Below, in pieces: positions 7,925 through 17,490 of a DNA stretch of 64,000 nt (the stretch's first letter is position 1; each line of letters starts with the position of its first letter). A program made the translations under genes and the position numbers. The notes under the pieces were generated by a model that worked only from the letters and a program-made list of their open reading frames with translations, did no database searches and was not told where the DNA came from. The DNA is from an uncultured Bacteroidales bacterium (GTDB taxonomy: Bacteria; Bacteroidota; Bacteroidia; Bacteroidales; Muribaculaceae): NCBI GenBank assembly GCA_902779125.1, contig CACZAC010000009.1, positions 1 through 64,000 of the forward strand. The letters are read 5' to 3'.

Positions 7925-9382
7925 ATGTTCAACTGGCGATTAATCTTCAAGATATTGGGCTCGCTGCTATGGATTGAAGCAGCGTTCATGACGCTGTGCC
8001 TTATCTTTGCCCTTTACCATGCTGAAAGCGACATTATGCCTTTCACAATCACTGTGGGCATCACCTTACTTGCAGGCTTGGTGCTGAGACTGCTGGGCCG
8101 GCATTCCACCAACAGTTTGAGCCGACGCGATGCTTATCTGCTGGTCTCGATTGTATGGATTGTATTCGCGAGCTTCGGCATGTTGCCGTTCCTCATCGGC
8201 GGATACATCAGTCATGTGACCGACGCTTTCTTTGAGACGATGTCTGGCCTGACAACGACAGGAGCCACAATTATCGACCAAGTAGAAGGCTTGCCCCATG
8301 GCATCCTGTTCTGGCGCTCGATGACGCAGTGGATTGGAGGTCTGGGAATTGTGTTCTTTACGATTGCCATCATCCCGTCGTTTGTGGGCGGTTCCATCAA
8401 GGTGTTTGCCGCCGAGGTTACGGGTCCAATCAAGAGTAAGCTGCACCCGCGGCTGACGACCACAGCCAAGGCCCTGTGGGGCGTATATCTGCTATTGACT
8501 GTAGCGTGCGCATTCTGCTTCTTCCTGTTCGGCATGAGTCCGTTTGATGCGGTCAATTATTCGATGACCATCACCGCGACAGGCGGCTTTGCTACCCACG
8601 ATGCAAGTACGGGTTACTTTCATAATCCGGCCATCGACTACACAGCCATTATCTTCATGTTCCTCTCAGGCGTGAGCTTTGCCCTACTCTATGCTGCCAT
8701 GTTCAAGGGCCAGGTGAAGCATTTGCTCAAGAATGCTGAGTTCCGCCTTTATTCGGCTCTGGTACTGGCATCCACTGCCATGATTGTCTATTTCCTGCTG
8801 CGGTACAATGATTACGATGTTGGTGACGCCATCCGAGTTGCCCTATTCCAGGTCGTGTCTTTCATCACCACTACTGGCATGTTCAATGAGGACGCCGCCC
8901 AGTGGCACCACATCACTTGGGTAATCCTGAGCCTGTGCATGTTTTTTGGTGGCTGTGCCGGCAGCACGGCGGGCGGTTTCAAGTGTGCGCGTGGCGTGAT
9001 TGCACTGAAAGTCCTGCGCAACGAGATTCGCCGTATGCTACACCCCAAAGCATTGTTGCCCCTCAAGGTCAACGATTCAACGGTGCATAGCTCCACACAG
9101 ATTACCCTGATGGCCTTTTTCATCGCCTATATTGCCCTGTGCTTCACTGCCTATTTCATCATGATTCTAGCCGGTGTTGACAGCACCAACTCCATCACCA
9201 TTGCCCTGAGTTGCGGCAGCAACGTGGGACCCACCCTGGGACTGGAAATCGGGCCAACGATGTCGTGGAGCATCCTGCCGACCATGGTCAAGTGGATTCT
9301 GTCGGCGTTGATGCTCATGGGGCGTCTCGAAATCTTCACCGTGCTGGTCATTTTCACGCCCTGGTTCTGGAAAAGTCACTGA
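7925..9382 (+). CDS. trkH: Trk potassium uptake channel subunit TrkH
   Basis: 485 residues, polytopic membrane protein of the SKT family, usual length for TrkH/KtrB. Filter-like loops are recognisable, for example MSGLTTTGATI (~106) and MTITATGGFATHD (~215), FITTTGMFNED (~318) and SCGSNVGPTLG (~433), one per pore repeat with central glycine. A conserved GGCAGSTAGGFKCAR segment lies at ~343. It forms the potassium-conducting dimer gated by the TrkA product encoded immediately upstream. Confidence 0.92.
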   Translation: MFNWRLIFKILGSLLWIEAAFMTLCLIFALYHAESDIMPFTITVGITLLAGLVLRLLGRHSTNSLSRRDAYLLVSIVWIVFASFGMLPFLIGGYISHVTDAFFETMSGLTTTGATIIDQVEGLPHGILFWRSMTQWIGGLGIVFFTIAIIPSFVGGSIKVFAAEVTGPIKSKLHPRLTTTAKALWGVYLLLTVACAFCFFLFGMSPFDAVNYSMTITATGGFATHDASTGYFHNPAIDYTAIIFMFLSGVSFALLYAAMFKGQVKHLLKNAEFRLYSALVLASTAMIVYFLLRYNDYDVGDAIRVALFQVVSFITTTGMFNEDAAQWHHITWVILSLCMFFGGCAGSTAGGFKCARGVIALKVLRNEIRRMLHPKALLPLKVNDSTVHSSTQITLMAFFIAYIALCFTAYFIMILAGVDSTNSITIALSCGSNVGPTLGLEIGPTMSWSILPTMVKWILSALMLMGRLEIFTVLVIFTPWFWKSH

Positions 9383-9440
9383 TAATCAAAAACATTATCA
9401 AAAAAAGCAGAAAAAATTTTTCCAGTTCAAAAAATGGTTG

Positions 9441-9448
9441 TACCTTTG
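9441..9448 (+). promoter_or_regulatory. -7 promoter box before the L31 locus
   Basis: TACCTTTG matches TAnnTTTG. No good -33 TTTG is seen at the right distance. It would give a leader of about 70 bases before the ATG at 9525. Confidence 0.5.
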
Positions 9449-9524
9449 CACGCCATTACAAAAAAGAGGCGTTTACCACCGCCAAAATATTGTAAGTTTA
9501 ACATTTAAAGATATATCTAAAGAA

Positions 9525-9748
9525 ATGAAGAAAGATATCCATCCCAGCAACTATCGCGAGGTTGCTTTCAAGGACATGTCTAACGAGGAGGTTTTCATCA
9601 CTCGCAGCACTGTTAACACCATCCTCTGGTAAAGCTCGAGATCACCAACACTTCTCACCCCTTCTTCACCGGCAAGCAGAAGCTCGTCGACACCGCAGGT
9701 CGCGTGGACAAGTTCATGCAGCGCTACGGCAACCGCAAGAAGAAATAA
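9525..9748 (+). pseudogene. rpmE2: Ribosomal protein L31 type B, broken by an internal frameshifting deletion
   Basis: The frame from ATG 9525 reads MKKDIHPSNYREVAFKDMSN then [12 protein letters not shown], a clear L31B N-terminus, but after a few residues hits TAA at 9630. The remainder resumes in another frame from ~9623 ([20 protein letters not shown], then [13 protein letters not shown]) and stops at 9746-9748. The whole locus spans 224 bases, against about 250-255 expected for an 83-84 residue L31B. So about 28-31 bases (not a multiple of three) are missing around 9620-9624, where the middle of the protein should be. This is either a real null allele or an assembly error. L31B is the zinc-independent 50S subunit paralogue. 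Confidence 0.8.
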
Positions 9749-9802
9749 GACAGAAAAATGGCAATACCGCCGTGAGCGCTCGCGGCAGTTACTACAAGAC
9801 AC

Positions 9803-9846
9803 AGCGACGCGCCCTTCCCATTGCAGGAGGGCGCGCCGCTTGTTTT
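9803..9846 (+). terminator. Terminator after the L31 locus
   Basis: A GC-rich stem of 12-13 pairs (9803-9815 with 9828-9840, one mismatch) is followed by TGTTTT. Oriented for the L31 gene. Confidence 0.8.
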
Positions 9847-9886
9847 ATCCAATCCTGATTAACGGGAGTTCGATGTTATCCAGACC

Positions 9887-10972
9887 TCATGAAGTGATCA
9901 TACCAATATAGGACTCAACAAGACCGACAAAGGCCCCATCAACTCCAATTTGATAGCAGGCGAAACCTGTCAATAAAGCCCCCACAGCAATCAATAAAGG
10001 GCGCTTGAAAGCTTTCCATCCGAGCCCACACCACGACTTGCGGTTAATCACACCGACGATTTCGGCAAGCAACCACAGGAGCATCAACACATCGGCAATA
10101 ATCAAGATGTCTTGCCAGAAATCCAGTACAACACCACCCTGCTCAAAGATGATATTGATTGCATCAAAAAGCTTAAATACCAACCTCAAAAACAGGACAC
10201 CAAATGGTATTATCATCAGCAAACGCCACAGGGTCCCCCACCAACCATAGCCGAACAATTGCTTATAATCGATCAACAGCATGATGGGAACAACGAGAGT
10301 TACGATAAAGCCTATAATGATATCGTCAGTGAACGAGAATACCACGGCTATCGGCTCAAGTAATAATACTCCTATCAGAAGAAACTGAGTCGCCGAAAAC
10401 ACCTGAATGAAAAACCCCTGCGGCAAGCTGTGGCGGGGATAAGCCGGAGCTCTACGGAACAAGACCCACACGGGAATGATACAATAGCAAAAGGCGACCA
10501 AGGCCAACCATTCCACGTGGTTATCCAACCAATTGGACATCACATCCCAATAGTGATTGAATCCTGTCGATGTGATAGGGGCGGCAACCGCCTCGGTCTC
10601 ACCGGAAATCAACCAGTTGTCGATTATCACTGCAAAGATTCCCACGATGACCAGCATCTTGACGGGCGGGAAACTGACTTGGCGTTTACCGCTGATGTAG
10701 TCACGCATCAGGTATCCCGGGCGCCACAACAACTGCCACAACGTGAAAGGCAAAGAGCGTGTTCCCACGCCCCACACATCCATGATGCCCTGCCACACAC
10801 TACGCCAGGTGATGGGGCCATAGACTGCCTTCTGACCACAACGTGGGCAATAGTTGTTCTCGCTCTCAGCACCACAATTGCTGCACCCGTGATGCACATG
10901 ACTGTCATGATAATCAAACGGATTCTCCTGCCAATGGCGGAAGCGCTGATACTTTTCTTTTAAAGTACCCAT
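9887..10972 (-). CDS. DUF3667 zinc-ribbon membrane protein
   Basis: 361 residues from the ATG whose first base is 10972; a GTG one codon upstream is possible. The N-terminus has a zinc ribbon (CSNCGAESENNYCPRCGQK, ~31-49), then the DUF3667 signature region (TRSLPFTLWQLLWRPGYLMR and DYISGKRQVSFPPVKMLV, ~75-110). About five or six transmembrane helices follow. The family is widespread in Bacteroidetes and its function is unknown. The start overlaps the upstream gene's stop by one base (TGATG), so the two are co-translated. Confidence 0.8.
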   Translation of the reverse strand: MGTLKEKYQRFRHWQENPFDYHDSHVHHGCSNCGAESENNYCPRCGQKAVYGPITWRSVWQGIMDVWGVGTRSLPFTLWQLLWRPGYLMRDYISGKRQVSFPPVKMLVIVGIFAVIIDNWLISGETEAVAAPITSTGFNHYWDVMSNWLDNHVEWLALVAFCYCIIPVWVLFRRAPAYPRHSLPQGFFIQVFSATQFLLIGVLLLEPIAVVFSFTDDIIIGFIVTLVVPIMLLIDYKQLFGYGWWGTLWRLLMIIPFGVLFLRLVFKLFDAINIIFEQGGVVLDFWQDILIIADVLMLLWLLAEIVGVINRKSWCGLGWKAFKRPLLIAVGALLTGFACYQIGVDGAFVGLVESYIGMITS

Positions 10973-11580
10973 CACTCAGCTTTAATGGTGTCATCCTCGA
11001 CAACAGGATGAGGATTGACAGGTTCAGACGGCTGAGTAACAGCACGGCGCACACGGCGCTCGGCAAGGTACTCCTGGAGGCTGGTGAAGTTAAACAGCAG
11101 CAGGCATATGCCTGTAATAAGCACCACAGTCGAGACATTCTCACGCAACGACGGCACCGTGAGCGACAGGATGCCACACAGTACCACGACCAATGGGCAC
11201 ACATGATACCACCCCTTGATATTCAAACTGCTACGGGATAGCAACAGATAAACGACATGAAACAGTCCCAGCACCACCAGCAGAACGCCCATGAGCAACT
11301 GCAGAATCTCATCAAACTTGTCAGGTTTAATCATCATGACCAGGCCAAAGCACAGACCACCCACAGCAGGCAGTACACCCATGTAATCGGTACTGGTGCG
11401 AGCATCGGCATGACGCACAGCCACCATAATGAGATAGGCCACCGACGGCAAAAGGAACGTGGCGCCAATGATGCGTGAGCCCCAAATCAGGATATTGGGC
11501 ACACTGTGAAAAATGATGAGGATAATGCCTGCAAGCAGCAAAATCACGTTAGTAAGGAGGTTAATACTTACTTTTTTCAT
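10972..11580 (-). CDS. DUF308/HdeD-like membrane protein
   Basis: 202 residues with six predicted hydrophobic helices arranged in pairs (for example NVILLLAGIILIIFHSVPNI, LLMGVLLVVLGLFHVVYLLL, VCPLVVVLCGILSLTV), followed by a charged cytosolic tail (LAERRVRRAV). This pattern resembles the HdeD/DUF308 family; no catalytic residues are seen. It is the first gene of a two-gene operon with the DUF3667 protein and has a consensus promoter. Confidence 0.6.
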   Translation of the reverse strand: MKKVSINLLTNVILLLAGIILIIFHSVPNILIWGSRIIGATFLLPSVAYLIMVAVRHADARTSTDYMGVLPAVGGLCFGLVMMIKPDKFDEILQLLMGVLLVVLGLFHVVYLLLSRSSLNIKGWYHVCPLVVVLCGILSLTVPSLRENVSTVVLITGICLLLFNFTSLQEYLAERRVRRAVTQPSEPVNPHPVVEDDTIKAE

Positions 11581-11623
11581 TGATTTCTGTAAGGTGAAAT
11601 ATTAATTGTTAATAATTTTTTCA

Positions 11624-11654
11624 CAAAAATATGATAAAAACGTCTATCTTCAAA
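11624..11654 (-). promoter_or_regulatory. Promoter of the DUF308-DUF3667 operon
   Basis: Minus-strand TTTG (plus 11651-11654) and TATTTTTG (plus 11624-11631), spacing 19, 43 bases before the start codon. Confidence 0.7.
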
Positions 11655-11674
11655 AAATATTCCTCAAAAAGTTG

Positions 11675-11682
11675 TATCTTTG
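11675..11682 (+). promoter_or_regulatory. -7 promoter box of the lipid kinase gene
   Basis: TATCTTTG ends only nine bases before the ATG at 11692, implying an almost leaderless mRNA. No clear -33 TTTG is present; the expected position overlaps the divergent promoter. Confidence 0.5.
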
Positions 11683-11691
11683 TGAGTGAAT

Positions 11692-12594
11692 ATGACAAAG
11701 CGCAGGCACATACTCGCTATCATCAACCCTGTGTCGGGAACCGGCAGCAAGGACAAGATTCCACGTCTCATCGACACAGTGGTGGATCAGGAGAAGAATG
11801 ACGTGAGCATTGTCATGAGCGAATATGCCGGTCATGCCCACGAAATTGCAGCCCAAGCCGCGAATGACGGCATCGACATCGTGGTCGCCATTGGCGGTGA
11901 CGGTACAGTCAACGAGGTGGGCAGTGCCCTGTGCAATACCGACACTGCTATGGCCATTGTGCCTAGCGGGTCGGGCAACGGTCTGGCACGTCACCTTCGT
12001 ATCTCGATGAATGCCAGCCGCGCGCTCCAGGTGCTCAACAACGGCGTAGTGGGACAATTTGACTACTGCACGATAAACGGAAAGCCTTTCTTCTGCACCT
12101 GCGGTATGGGCTTTGATGCTGCAGTGAGTTATAAGTTCTCCAACGAGGGTACCCGCGGTTTCATTACCTATATCAAGACGGCACTGAGCGAGTACATCAA
12201 ATACCAACCCCAGGATTACGTCATCAACATTGACGGCACCGAGTTAAAGGAAAAAGCCTTTGTCATCGCGTGCTGCAATGCTGCACAATATGGCAACAAC
12301 GCCTATATTGCGCCTCGTGCCACCATGCAGGACGGCCTGATTGACGTAACGGTGATGCACCCGTTCAACATGATAGAGAGTCCGCTCATTGGAGCCCGAT
12401 TGTTCCTGCGCCAACTTAACCACGACAACCACGTGAGCATCTACCGCGGCAAACACGTCATCATCGAGCGCTCGCACGAGGATATCATCCATGTGGACGG
12501 TGATCCGATGATAATGCCTGCTCGTGTAGAAATCCAAAATGTGAGCCGCGGCATCAGCATCATGGTAGCGCCATCGCTGCCCGATGACGTATAG
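11692..12594 (+). CDS. Diacylglycerol kinase/YegS-family lipid kinase
   Basis: 300 residues from ATG 11692; a GTG two codons upstream is the alternative. The N-terminal domain has the family start (ILAIINPVSGTGSKDKIP) and the ATP-binding glycine motif VAIGGDGTVNEVGSAL (~65-80), then PSGSGNGLARHL (~93-105). The C-terminal beta-sandwich holds a HVDGDP motif near residue 265. The family phosphorylates diacylglycerol or related lipids at the inner membrane face. The substrate is not predictable from this sequence. Divergent from the DUF308 operon. Confidence 0.85.
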   Translation: MTKRRHILAIINPVSGTGSKDKIPRLIDTVVDQEKNDVSIVMSEYAGHAHEIAAQAANDGIDIVVAIGGDGTVNEVGSALCNTDTAMAIVPSGSGNGLARHLRISMNASRALQVLNNGVVGQFDYCTINGKPFFCTCGMGFDAAVSYKFSNEGTRGFITYIKTALSEYIKYQPQDYVINIDGTELKEKAFVIACCNAAQYGNNAYIAPRATMQDGLIDVTVMHPFNMIESPLIGARLFLRQLNHDNHVSIYRGKHVIIERSHEDIIHVDGDPMIMPARVEIQNVSRGISIMVAPSLPDDV

Positions 12595-12659
12595 CCCGAA
12601 TCATCTCATAACATCTGACATAAAACTGAAAAAACGAAATCAACCAAAATTATACTAAG

Positions 12660-14618
12660 ATGAGTTATCTGAAATTTGATAAAAACCTAATGATCAACTT
12701 GGAGCAGTCACTGCCCAAGGAGATGTTGCGTACCAATCAGTCGGGTGCTTATCATTGCACCACTATTGTGGGCTGCAATACCCGCAAGCAACATGGTCTG
12801 CTGGTCATCCCAGTTCCTGAACTCGACGATAACAACCACGTGTTGCTGTCCTCTCTAGACGAGACTGTTATCCAGCATGGTGCTCCGTTCAATTTAGGTC
12901 TTCACCGCTACAAGGGTGACACTTACAGCCCCAATGGCCATAAGTACATCCGCGAGTATGGCTGTGAACGTGTTCCCACTACGACCTATCGCGTGGGCGG
13001 TGTCATCCTGAAGAAAGAGAAAATCTTCATCACCCACGAGAACCGTATCCTGATCCGTTACACACTGGTGGATGCCCACTCGGCAACGACACTGCAATTC
13101 AGGCCGTTCCTGGCGTTCCGCAATGCCAACGACCTGTGTGTCGAGAATGCTGTAGCAAGCCGTGAATACCAGGAGGTATCGAACGGTATTGCCACCCGCA
13201 TGTACAACGGTTATCCTACCCTGTATATGCAGATGAACCACAAGCCACGTTTTGTGTTTGACCCGCACTGGTACAAGAATATCGAATATATCAAGGACCA
13301 GGAACGCGGCATTCCTTACAGCGAGGACCTGTATGTGCCCGGATATTTCGAAGTTGAAATCAAAAAGGGCGAGCCCCTTATCTTCTCGGCTGGAATCGAG
13401 GAGGTTAACACCCGCACGCTCACCAAGATGTATGAGGACGAAATCAAGCCGCGCACTCCCCGCACGAGTTTTTACAACTGCATGAAGAACAGCGCCAAGC
13501 AGTTCTATATCACCAATAAGGAGGGCCATTACCTGCTAGCCGGATATCCCTGGTTCAAGATTCGCGCCCGTGACGAGTTTATCGCATTACCGGGCTGTAC
13601 ATTGTCGGTTCACCACCGCCAGGACTTCGAACTCATCATGGATACTGCCCAGCGCGCCCTCAACGACTGGATGCGCGACGGCACCCTCGACAAGCATCTC
13701 GACGGCCTGGAGTTGCCCGACATTCCCCTGTGGGCTATATGGACTGTTCAGCGCTATGCCCATGACCTGAATGCCGAGGCGGCCCGCGAGCGCTACGGCC
13801 AACTGGTCAAGGACCTGATTAACTTCATCGCCGACGGTCACCATCCCAACCTCAAGCTCGAACCTAACGGCCTCGTCACCACCGACGGCACCAAACGTCC
13901 CGTCTCTTGGATGAACAGCACCCATCCCGATGGCACGCCGCTCATCCCGCGCACGGGCTATCTGGTGGAATTCAACGCGCTGTGGTACAACGCATTGAGG
14001 TTTGCTGTGGAAGAGCTGTTCGGAGAGCGTGAAGAGGAGAAGGCATTTGTAGAACGCTGCAACGAGATTGCTGCCAAGTGCAAGCCGGCCTTCATCGAGA
14101 CGTTTATGACCGACTACGGCTACCTCTACGACTATGTGAACGGCAGTTACACCGACCTGAGCGTGCGGCCCAACATGATTATTGCCGCCGCTACCGACTA
14201 CAGCCCGCTGGACCGCCGTCAACGCAAACGCGTACTCGACATCACTACCCGCGAGCTATTGACACCCAAGGGATTGCGCACATTGAGTCCCAACAGCTAC
14301 GGCTATATTCCCTGGTACTTGGGCACCCCCGAGGAGCGCCAGACGGCCTATTACGCCGGTAGCGCCCGTCCCTGGCTGATGGACTTCTACAGCAAAGCCT
14401 ACATCCGCGTTTTCGGCCTGAACAGCATCTCGTTCATCGAGCGCATGATGATCGGCTTCGAAGACGAAATGAAGGAAGGCTGCATCGGCTCTTTGAGCGA
14501 ACTGTATGACGGCAACCCGCCATTCATCGGACGCGGTGCCGTGAGCTTCGCTCCCAACGTGGGCGGCATCCTGCGCGTATTGCGCACCTTTAAGAACCTG
14601 CACATTATCGACGAATAA
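12660..14618 (+). CDS. Glycogen debranching enzyme (amylo-alpha-1,6-glucosidase family)
   Basis: 652 residues. An N-terminal GDE_N-type beta domain (~1-240, beginning NQSGAYHCTTIVGCNTRKQH) precedes a GH133-like (alpha/alpha)6 catalytic domain (~280-650). Typical segments include AGYPWFKIRARDEFIALPG, GLVTTDGTKRPVSWMN and RPNMIIAAA, and the terminal GSLSELYDGNPPFIGRGAVS. It hydrolyses alpha-1,6 branch points of glycogen-like glucan in the cytosol. It heads a three-gene cluster with a glycosyltransferase (24 bases downstream) and a GH57 enzyme, an arrangement consistent with storage-polysaccharide turnover. Confidence 0.9.
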   Translation: MSYLKFDKNLMINLEQSLPKEMLRTNQSGAYHCTTIVGCNTRKQHGLLVIPVPELDDNNHVLLSSLDETVIQHGAPFNLGLHRYKGDTYSPNGHKYIREYGCERVPTTTYRVGGVILKKEKIFITHENRILIRYTLVDAHSATTLQFRPFLAFRNANDLCVENAVASREYQEVSNGIATRMYNGYPTLYMQMNHKPRFVFDPHWYKNIEYIKDQERGIPYSEDLYVPGYFEVEIKKGEPLIFSAGIEEVNTRTLTKMYEDEIKPRTPRTSFYNCMKNSAKQFYITNKEGHYLLAGYPWFKIRARDEFIALPGCTLSVHHRQDFELIMDTAQRALNDWMRDGTLDKHLDGLELPDIPLWAIWTVQRYAHDLNAEAARERYGQLVKDLINFIADGHHPNLKLEPNGLVTTDGTKRPVSWMNSTHPDGTPLIPRTGYLVEFNALWYNALRFAVEELFGEREEEKAFVERCNEIAAKCKPAFIETFMTDYGYLYDYVNGSYTDLSVRPNMIIAAATDYSPLDRRQRKRVLDITTRELLTPKGLRTLSPNSYGYIPWYLGTPEERQTAYYAGSARPWLMDFYSKAYIRVFGLNSISFIERMMIGFEDEMKEGCIGSLSELYDGNPPFIGRGAVSFAPNVGGILRVLRTFKNLHIIDE

Positions 14619-14642
14619 TCAAAATAGAGGAGGAATCAAGAT

Positions 14643-15905
14643 ATGAAAGCATTAATGTTTGGCTGGGAATTTCCGCCTCACATCCTTGGAGGACTAGGAA
14701 CAGCAAGTTATGGACTCACTAAGGGCATGTGGGAAAACGGTGACATGGACATCACCTTTGTCATCCCAAAGCCCTGGGGCGACGAGCCCAAGGATTTTGC
14801 CAAAATCATCGGCGCCAATTCAACACCGGTGGCATGGCGTGACGTGAACTGGGACTATGTGCAGAGCCGCATCGGTGACGTGATGGACCCGCAGTTGTAT
14901 TTCAACCTGCGCGACCACATCTACGGTGATTTCAACTACATGAGCACCAATGACCTGGGCTGCATCGAGTTCTCAGGACGCTATCCCGAGAATCTGCTCG
15001 AAGAAATCAATAATTACAGCATCGTAGCTGGCGTGATAGCACGCACAGTGGACTGCGACGTCATCCACAGCCACGACTGGCTCACCTACCCAGCCGGCAT
15101 CCACGCCAAGCAGGTAACGGGCAAGCCGCTGGTCATCCATGTCCATGCGACCGACTTTGACCGTTCGCGCGGCAACGTGAATCCGACGGTGTTCAGCATC
15201 GAGAAAGATGGTATGAACAACGCTGACCATATCATCACCGTGAGCAACCTGACACGCCGCACCGTTATTGAGAAATACGGCATCAGCCCCGATAAGGTGA
15301 CTACGGTTCACAACGCAGTGGAGCCACTGAATGAAGAACTGCTCAATCTGGAAGCGCCCCCGGGCAAGACCAGCAAAGTCATCACCTTCCTGGGCCGCAT
15401 CACGATGCAGAAGGGGCCCGAATACTTTGTTGAAGCTGCCGCACAGGTGCTGCACAAGGTCAACAATGCCCAGTTCGTCATGGCTGGCAGCGGCGATATG
15501 ATGGACAAGATGATTCGTCTTGCTGCCAAGCGCGACATTGCCGACCGTTTCCATTTCACCGGCTTCTTGAAAGGCAAGCAGGTGTATGAAATGCTGGCAG
15601 CCAGCGATGTCTATATCATGCCGTCGGTGAGCGAACCCTTCGGTATCTCGCCCTTAGAGGCGATGCAGATGGGCGTGCCTTCAATCATCAGCAAGCAGAG
15701 CGGCTGCGCCGAGATTCTCGACAATGTCATCAAGATTGACTACTGGGACACCAATGCCATGGCCGACGCCATCTACAGCATCATCAAGTACCCTGCCATG
15801 TTTAACGAATTGCGTGAGCAGGGACTTGCCGAGGTTAACCAAATCACCTGGGACAAGGCGGGCGCCAAGGTCATCAACATCTATCGAAACCTGATCAACC
15901 GCTAG
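14643..15905 (+). CDS. Glycogen synthase-like glycosyltransferase (GT4/GT5 fold)
   Basis: 420 residues, GT-B fold. The N-terminus MKALMFGWEFPPHILGGLGT contains the Gly-Gly-Leu nucleotide-sugar loop of bacterial glycogen synthases. VIHSHDWLTYPAG (~140) and the late E-x7-E motif (SVSEPFGISPLEAMQMG, ~330) are typical of retaining GT4/GT5 enzymes. It probably elongates alpha-1,4-glucan using an NDP-glucose donor; the donor is not determinable here. A purine-rich AGAGGAGGA precedes the start, unusual in this genome. It sits between the debranching enzyme and GH57 genes. Confidence 0.85.
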   Translation: MKALMFGWEFPPHILGGLGTASYGLTKGMWENGDMDITFVIPKPWGDEPKDFAKIIGANSTPVAWRDVNWDYVQSRIGDVMDPQLYFNLRDHIYGDFNYMSTNDLGCIEFSGRYPENLLEEINNYSIVAGVIARTVDCDVIHSHDWLTYPAGIHAKQVTGKPLVIHVHATDFDRSRGNVNPTVFSIEKDGMNNADHIITVSNLTRRTVIEKYGISPDKVTTVHNAVEPLNEELLNLEAPPGKTSKVITFLGRITMQKGPEYFVEAAAQVLHKVNNAQFVMAGSGDMMDKMIRLAAKRDIADRFHFTGFLKGKQVYEMLAASDVYIMPSVSEPFGISPLEAMQMGVPSIISKQSGCAEILDNVIKIDYWDTNAMADAIYSIIKYPAMFNELREQGLAEVNQITWDKAGAKVINIYRNLINR

Positions 15906-15986
15906 TAGTCATCACCTAGGAATCTTTAGATTTTCTAGAAAAATATTATAACTAAAGAAAACAAACAATAAAACGACAATACAGAT

Positions 15987-17480
15987 ATGAAAGCGATTTG
16001 TTTTTATTTCCAGATTCATCAGCCGTTCCGTCTGAAACACTACCGTTTCTTCGACATCGGCAACGACCACTACTATTATGATGACTTTGCCGACGATGAC
16101 ATCATCACACGCATCGCGCAGCGGTCCTACCTGCCCGCCAACGAGATGCTGCTCGACATGATCAAGCAGAACGGCAAGAAGTTCAAGGTGGCTTTCTCCA
16201 TCAGCGGTACCGCGCTGGAGCAGTTGGAGCAGTATGTTCCCGAGTTCATCGACTCGATGAAGGAACTGGCTGCAACAGGTTGCGTTGAGTTCCTGAGCGA
16301 GACCTATGCCCACAGCCTGTCATCACTCTATGACCCCGACGAGTTTGTCGCCCAGGTCAAGGCCCATGACGCAAAGATTTTCCAACTTTTCGGACAGAAA
16401 CCCAAGGTGTTCCGTAACACCGAGTTAATCTATGACGATGATGTGGCCTCGATGGTTTATGCCATGGGCTTCAAAGCCGCTATCACTGCCGATGCCAAGC
16501 ACGTGCTTGGCTGGCGCTCACCCAACTTCCTGTACAGTTCAGCCTCGGCGCCCAAACTCAAACTGTTGTTGAAGAACGGAAAGCTGAGCGACGACATCTC
16601 GTTCCGCTTCAGCAATCCCGAGTGGGCATCCTATCCCCTAACTGCCGACAAGTACATCAACTGGATCAATGAGTTGCCCCAGGAAGAGCAGTTGATTAAC
16701 CTGTTCATGAATTATGACGCATTCGGAGAACTGCAGCCTCGCGAGAGCGGTATCTTCGAGTTCATGAAGGCGCTGCCCCGCTTCGCTGCCGAGCATGACA
16801 TCCAGTTCTGGACTCCGAGTGAGGTGGTTTCCAAGTTCAAACCCGTTGCCGAACTCGCAGTGCCCTACCCCATGTCATGGACCGACGAGGCGCGCGACAC
16901 CAGCGCTTGGCTGGGTAACACGCTGCAACAGGAGGCTGTTCACAAGCTCTACAGCATCGGTGAACGCGTTCGCTTGTGCACCGACCGCCGCATCAAGCAG
17001 GACTGGAACTATCTGCAGGCCAGCGACCACTTCTTCTACATGTCGACCAAACACAACGACGATGGTTCGGTACACTCCCACTACAGCCCGTATGACTCGC
17101 CCTACACTGCGTTTACCAACTACATGAACGTGCTGAGCGATTTCATGACGCGCGTCGAGGAGCAGTACCCCACCAGTATTGACAACGAGGAGCTCAACTC
17201 GCTGCTGTTGACAATCCGCAATCAGGAGCAGGAAATCGAGAGGCTGCACCGCGAGGTTGAGATGATGCGCAACAACATCGTCCAGGACACTACCGGCGAC
17301 TTCCCTATCGACGAGCCTGAGCCTGCTCCCGTACAGAAGGAAAAGCCCGAGCCGGAACCCGAAAAGAAACCGGCTCCCAAGAAGAAAGCACCGGCCAAGA
17401 AACCCGCAGCAAAAAAGGCGCCTGCTAAGAAAGCAGAACCCAAGAAGCCAGCGGCCAAGAAAACGCCAGCCAAGAAGTAA
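15987..17480 (+). CDS. GH57 family alpha-glucan enzyme with lysine/alanine-rich C-terminal tail
   Basis: 497 residues, no signal peptide. Conserved GH57 motifs: ICFYFQIHQPFRL near the start, the probable nucleophile Glu in FRNTELIYDDDV (~140), and LFMNYDAFGE (~238) with the acid/base Asp. Residues ~395-430 form a coiled coil (RNQEQEIERLHREVEMMRNN). The last ~60 residues are Pro/Glu then Lys/Ala/Pro repeats (KKAPAKKPAAKKAPAKK), resembling histone H1-like tails. GH57 members include alpha-amylases, 4-alpha-glucanotransferases and branching enzymes. With the two upstream genes a glycogen role is likely. The tail's function is unknown. Confidence 0.87.
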   Translation: MKAICFYFQIHQPFRLKHYRFFDIGNDHYYYDDFADDDIITRIAQRSYLPANEMLLDMIKQNGKKFKVAFSISGTALEQLEQYVPEFIDSMKELAATGCVEFLSETYAHSLSSLYDPDEFVAQVKAHDAKIFQLFGQKPKVFRNTELIYDDDVASMVYAMGFKAAITADAKHVLGWRSPNFLYSSASAPKLKLLLKNGKLSDDISFRFSNPEWASYPLTADKYINWINELPQEEQLINLFMNYDAFGELQPRESGIFEFMKALPRFAAEHDIQFWTPSEVVSKFKPVAELAVPYPMSWTDEARDTSAWLGNTLQQEAVHKLYSIGERVRLCTDRRIKQDWNYLQASDHFFYMSTKHNDDGSVHSHYSPYDSPYTAFTNYMNVLSDFMTRVEEQYPTSIDNEELNSLLLTIRNQEQEIERLHREVEMMRNNIVQDTTGDFPIDEPEPAPVQKEKPEPEPEKKPAPKKKAPAKKPAAKKAPAKKAEPKKPAAKKTPAKK

Positions 17481-17490
17481 TCCTTAACAA

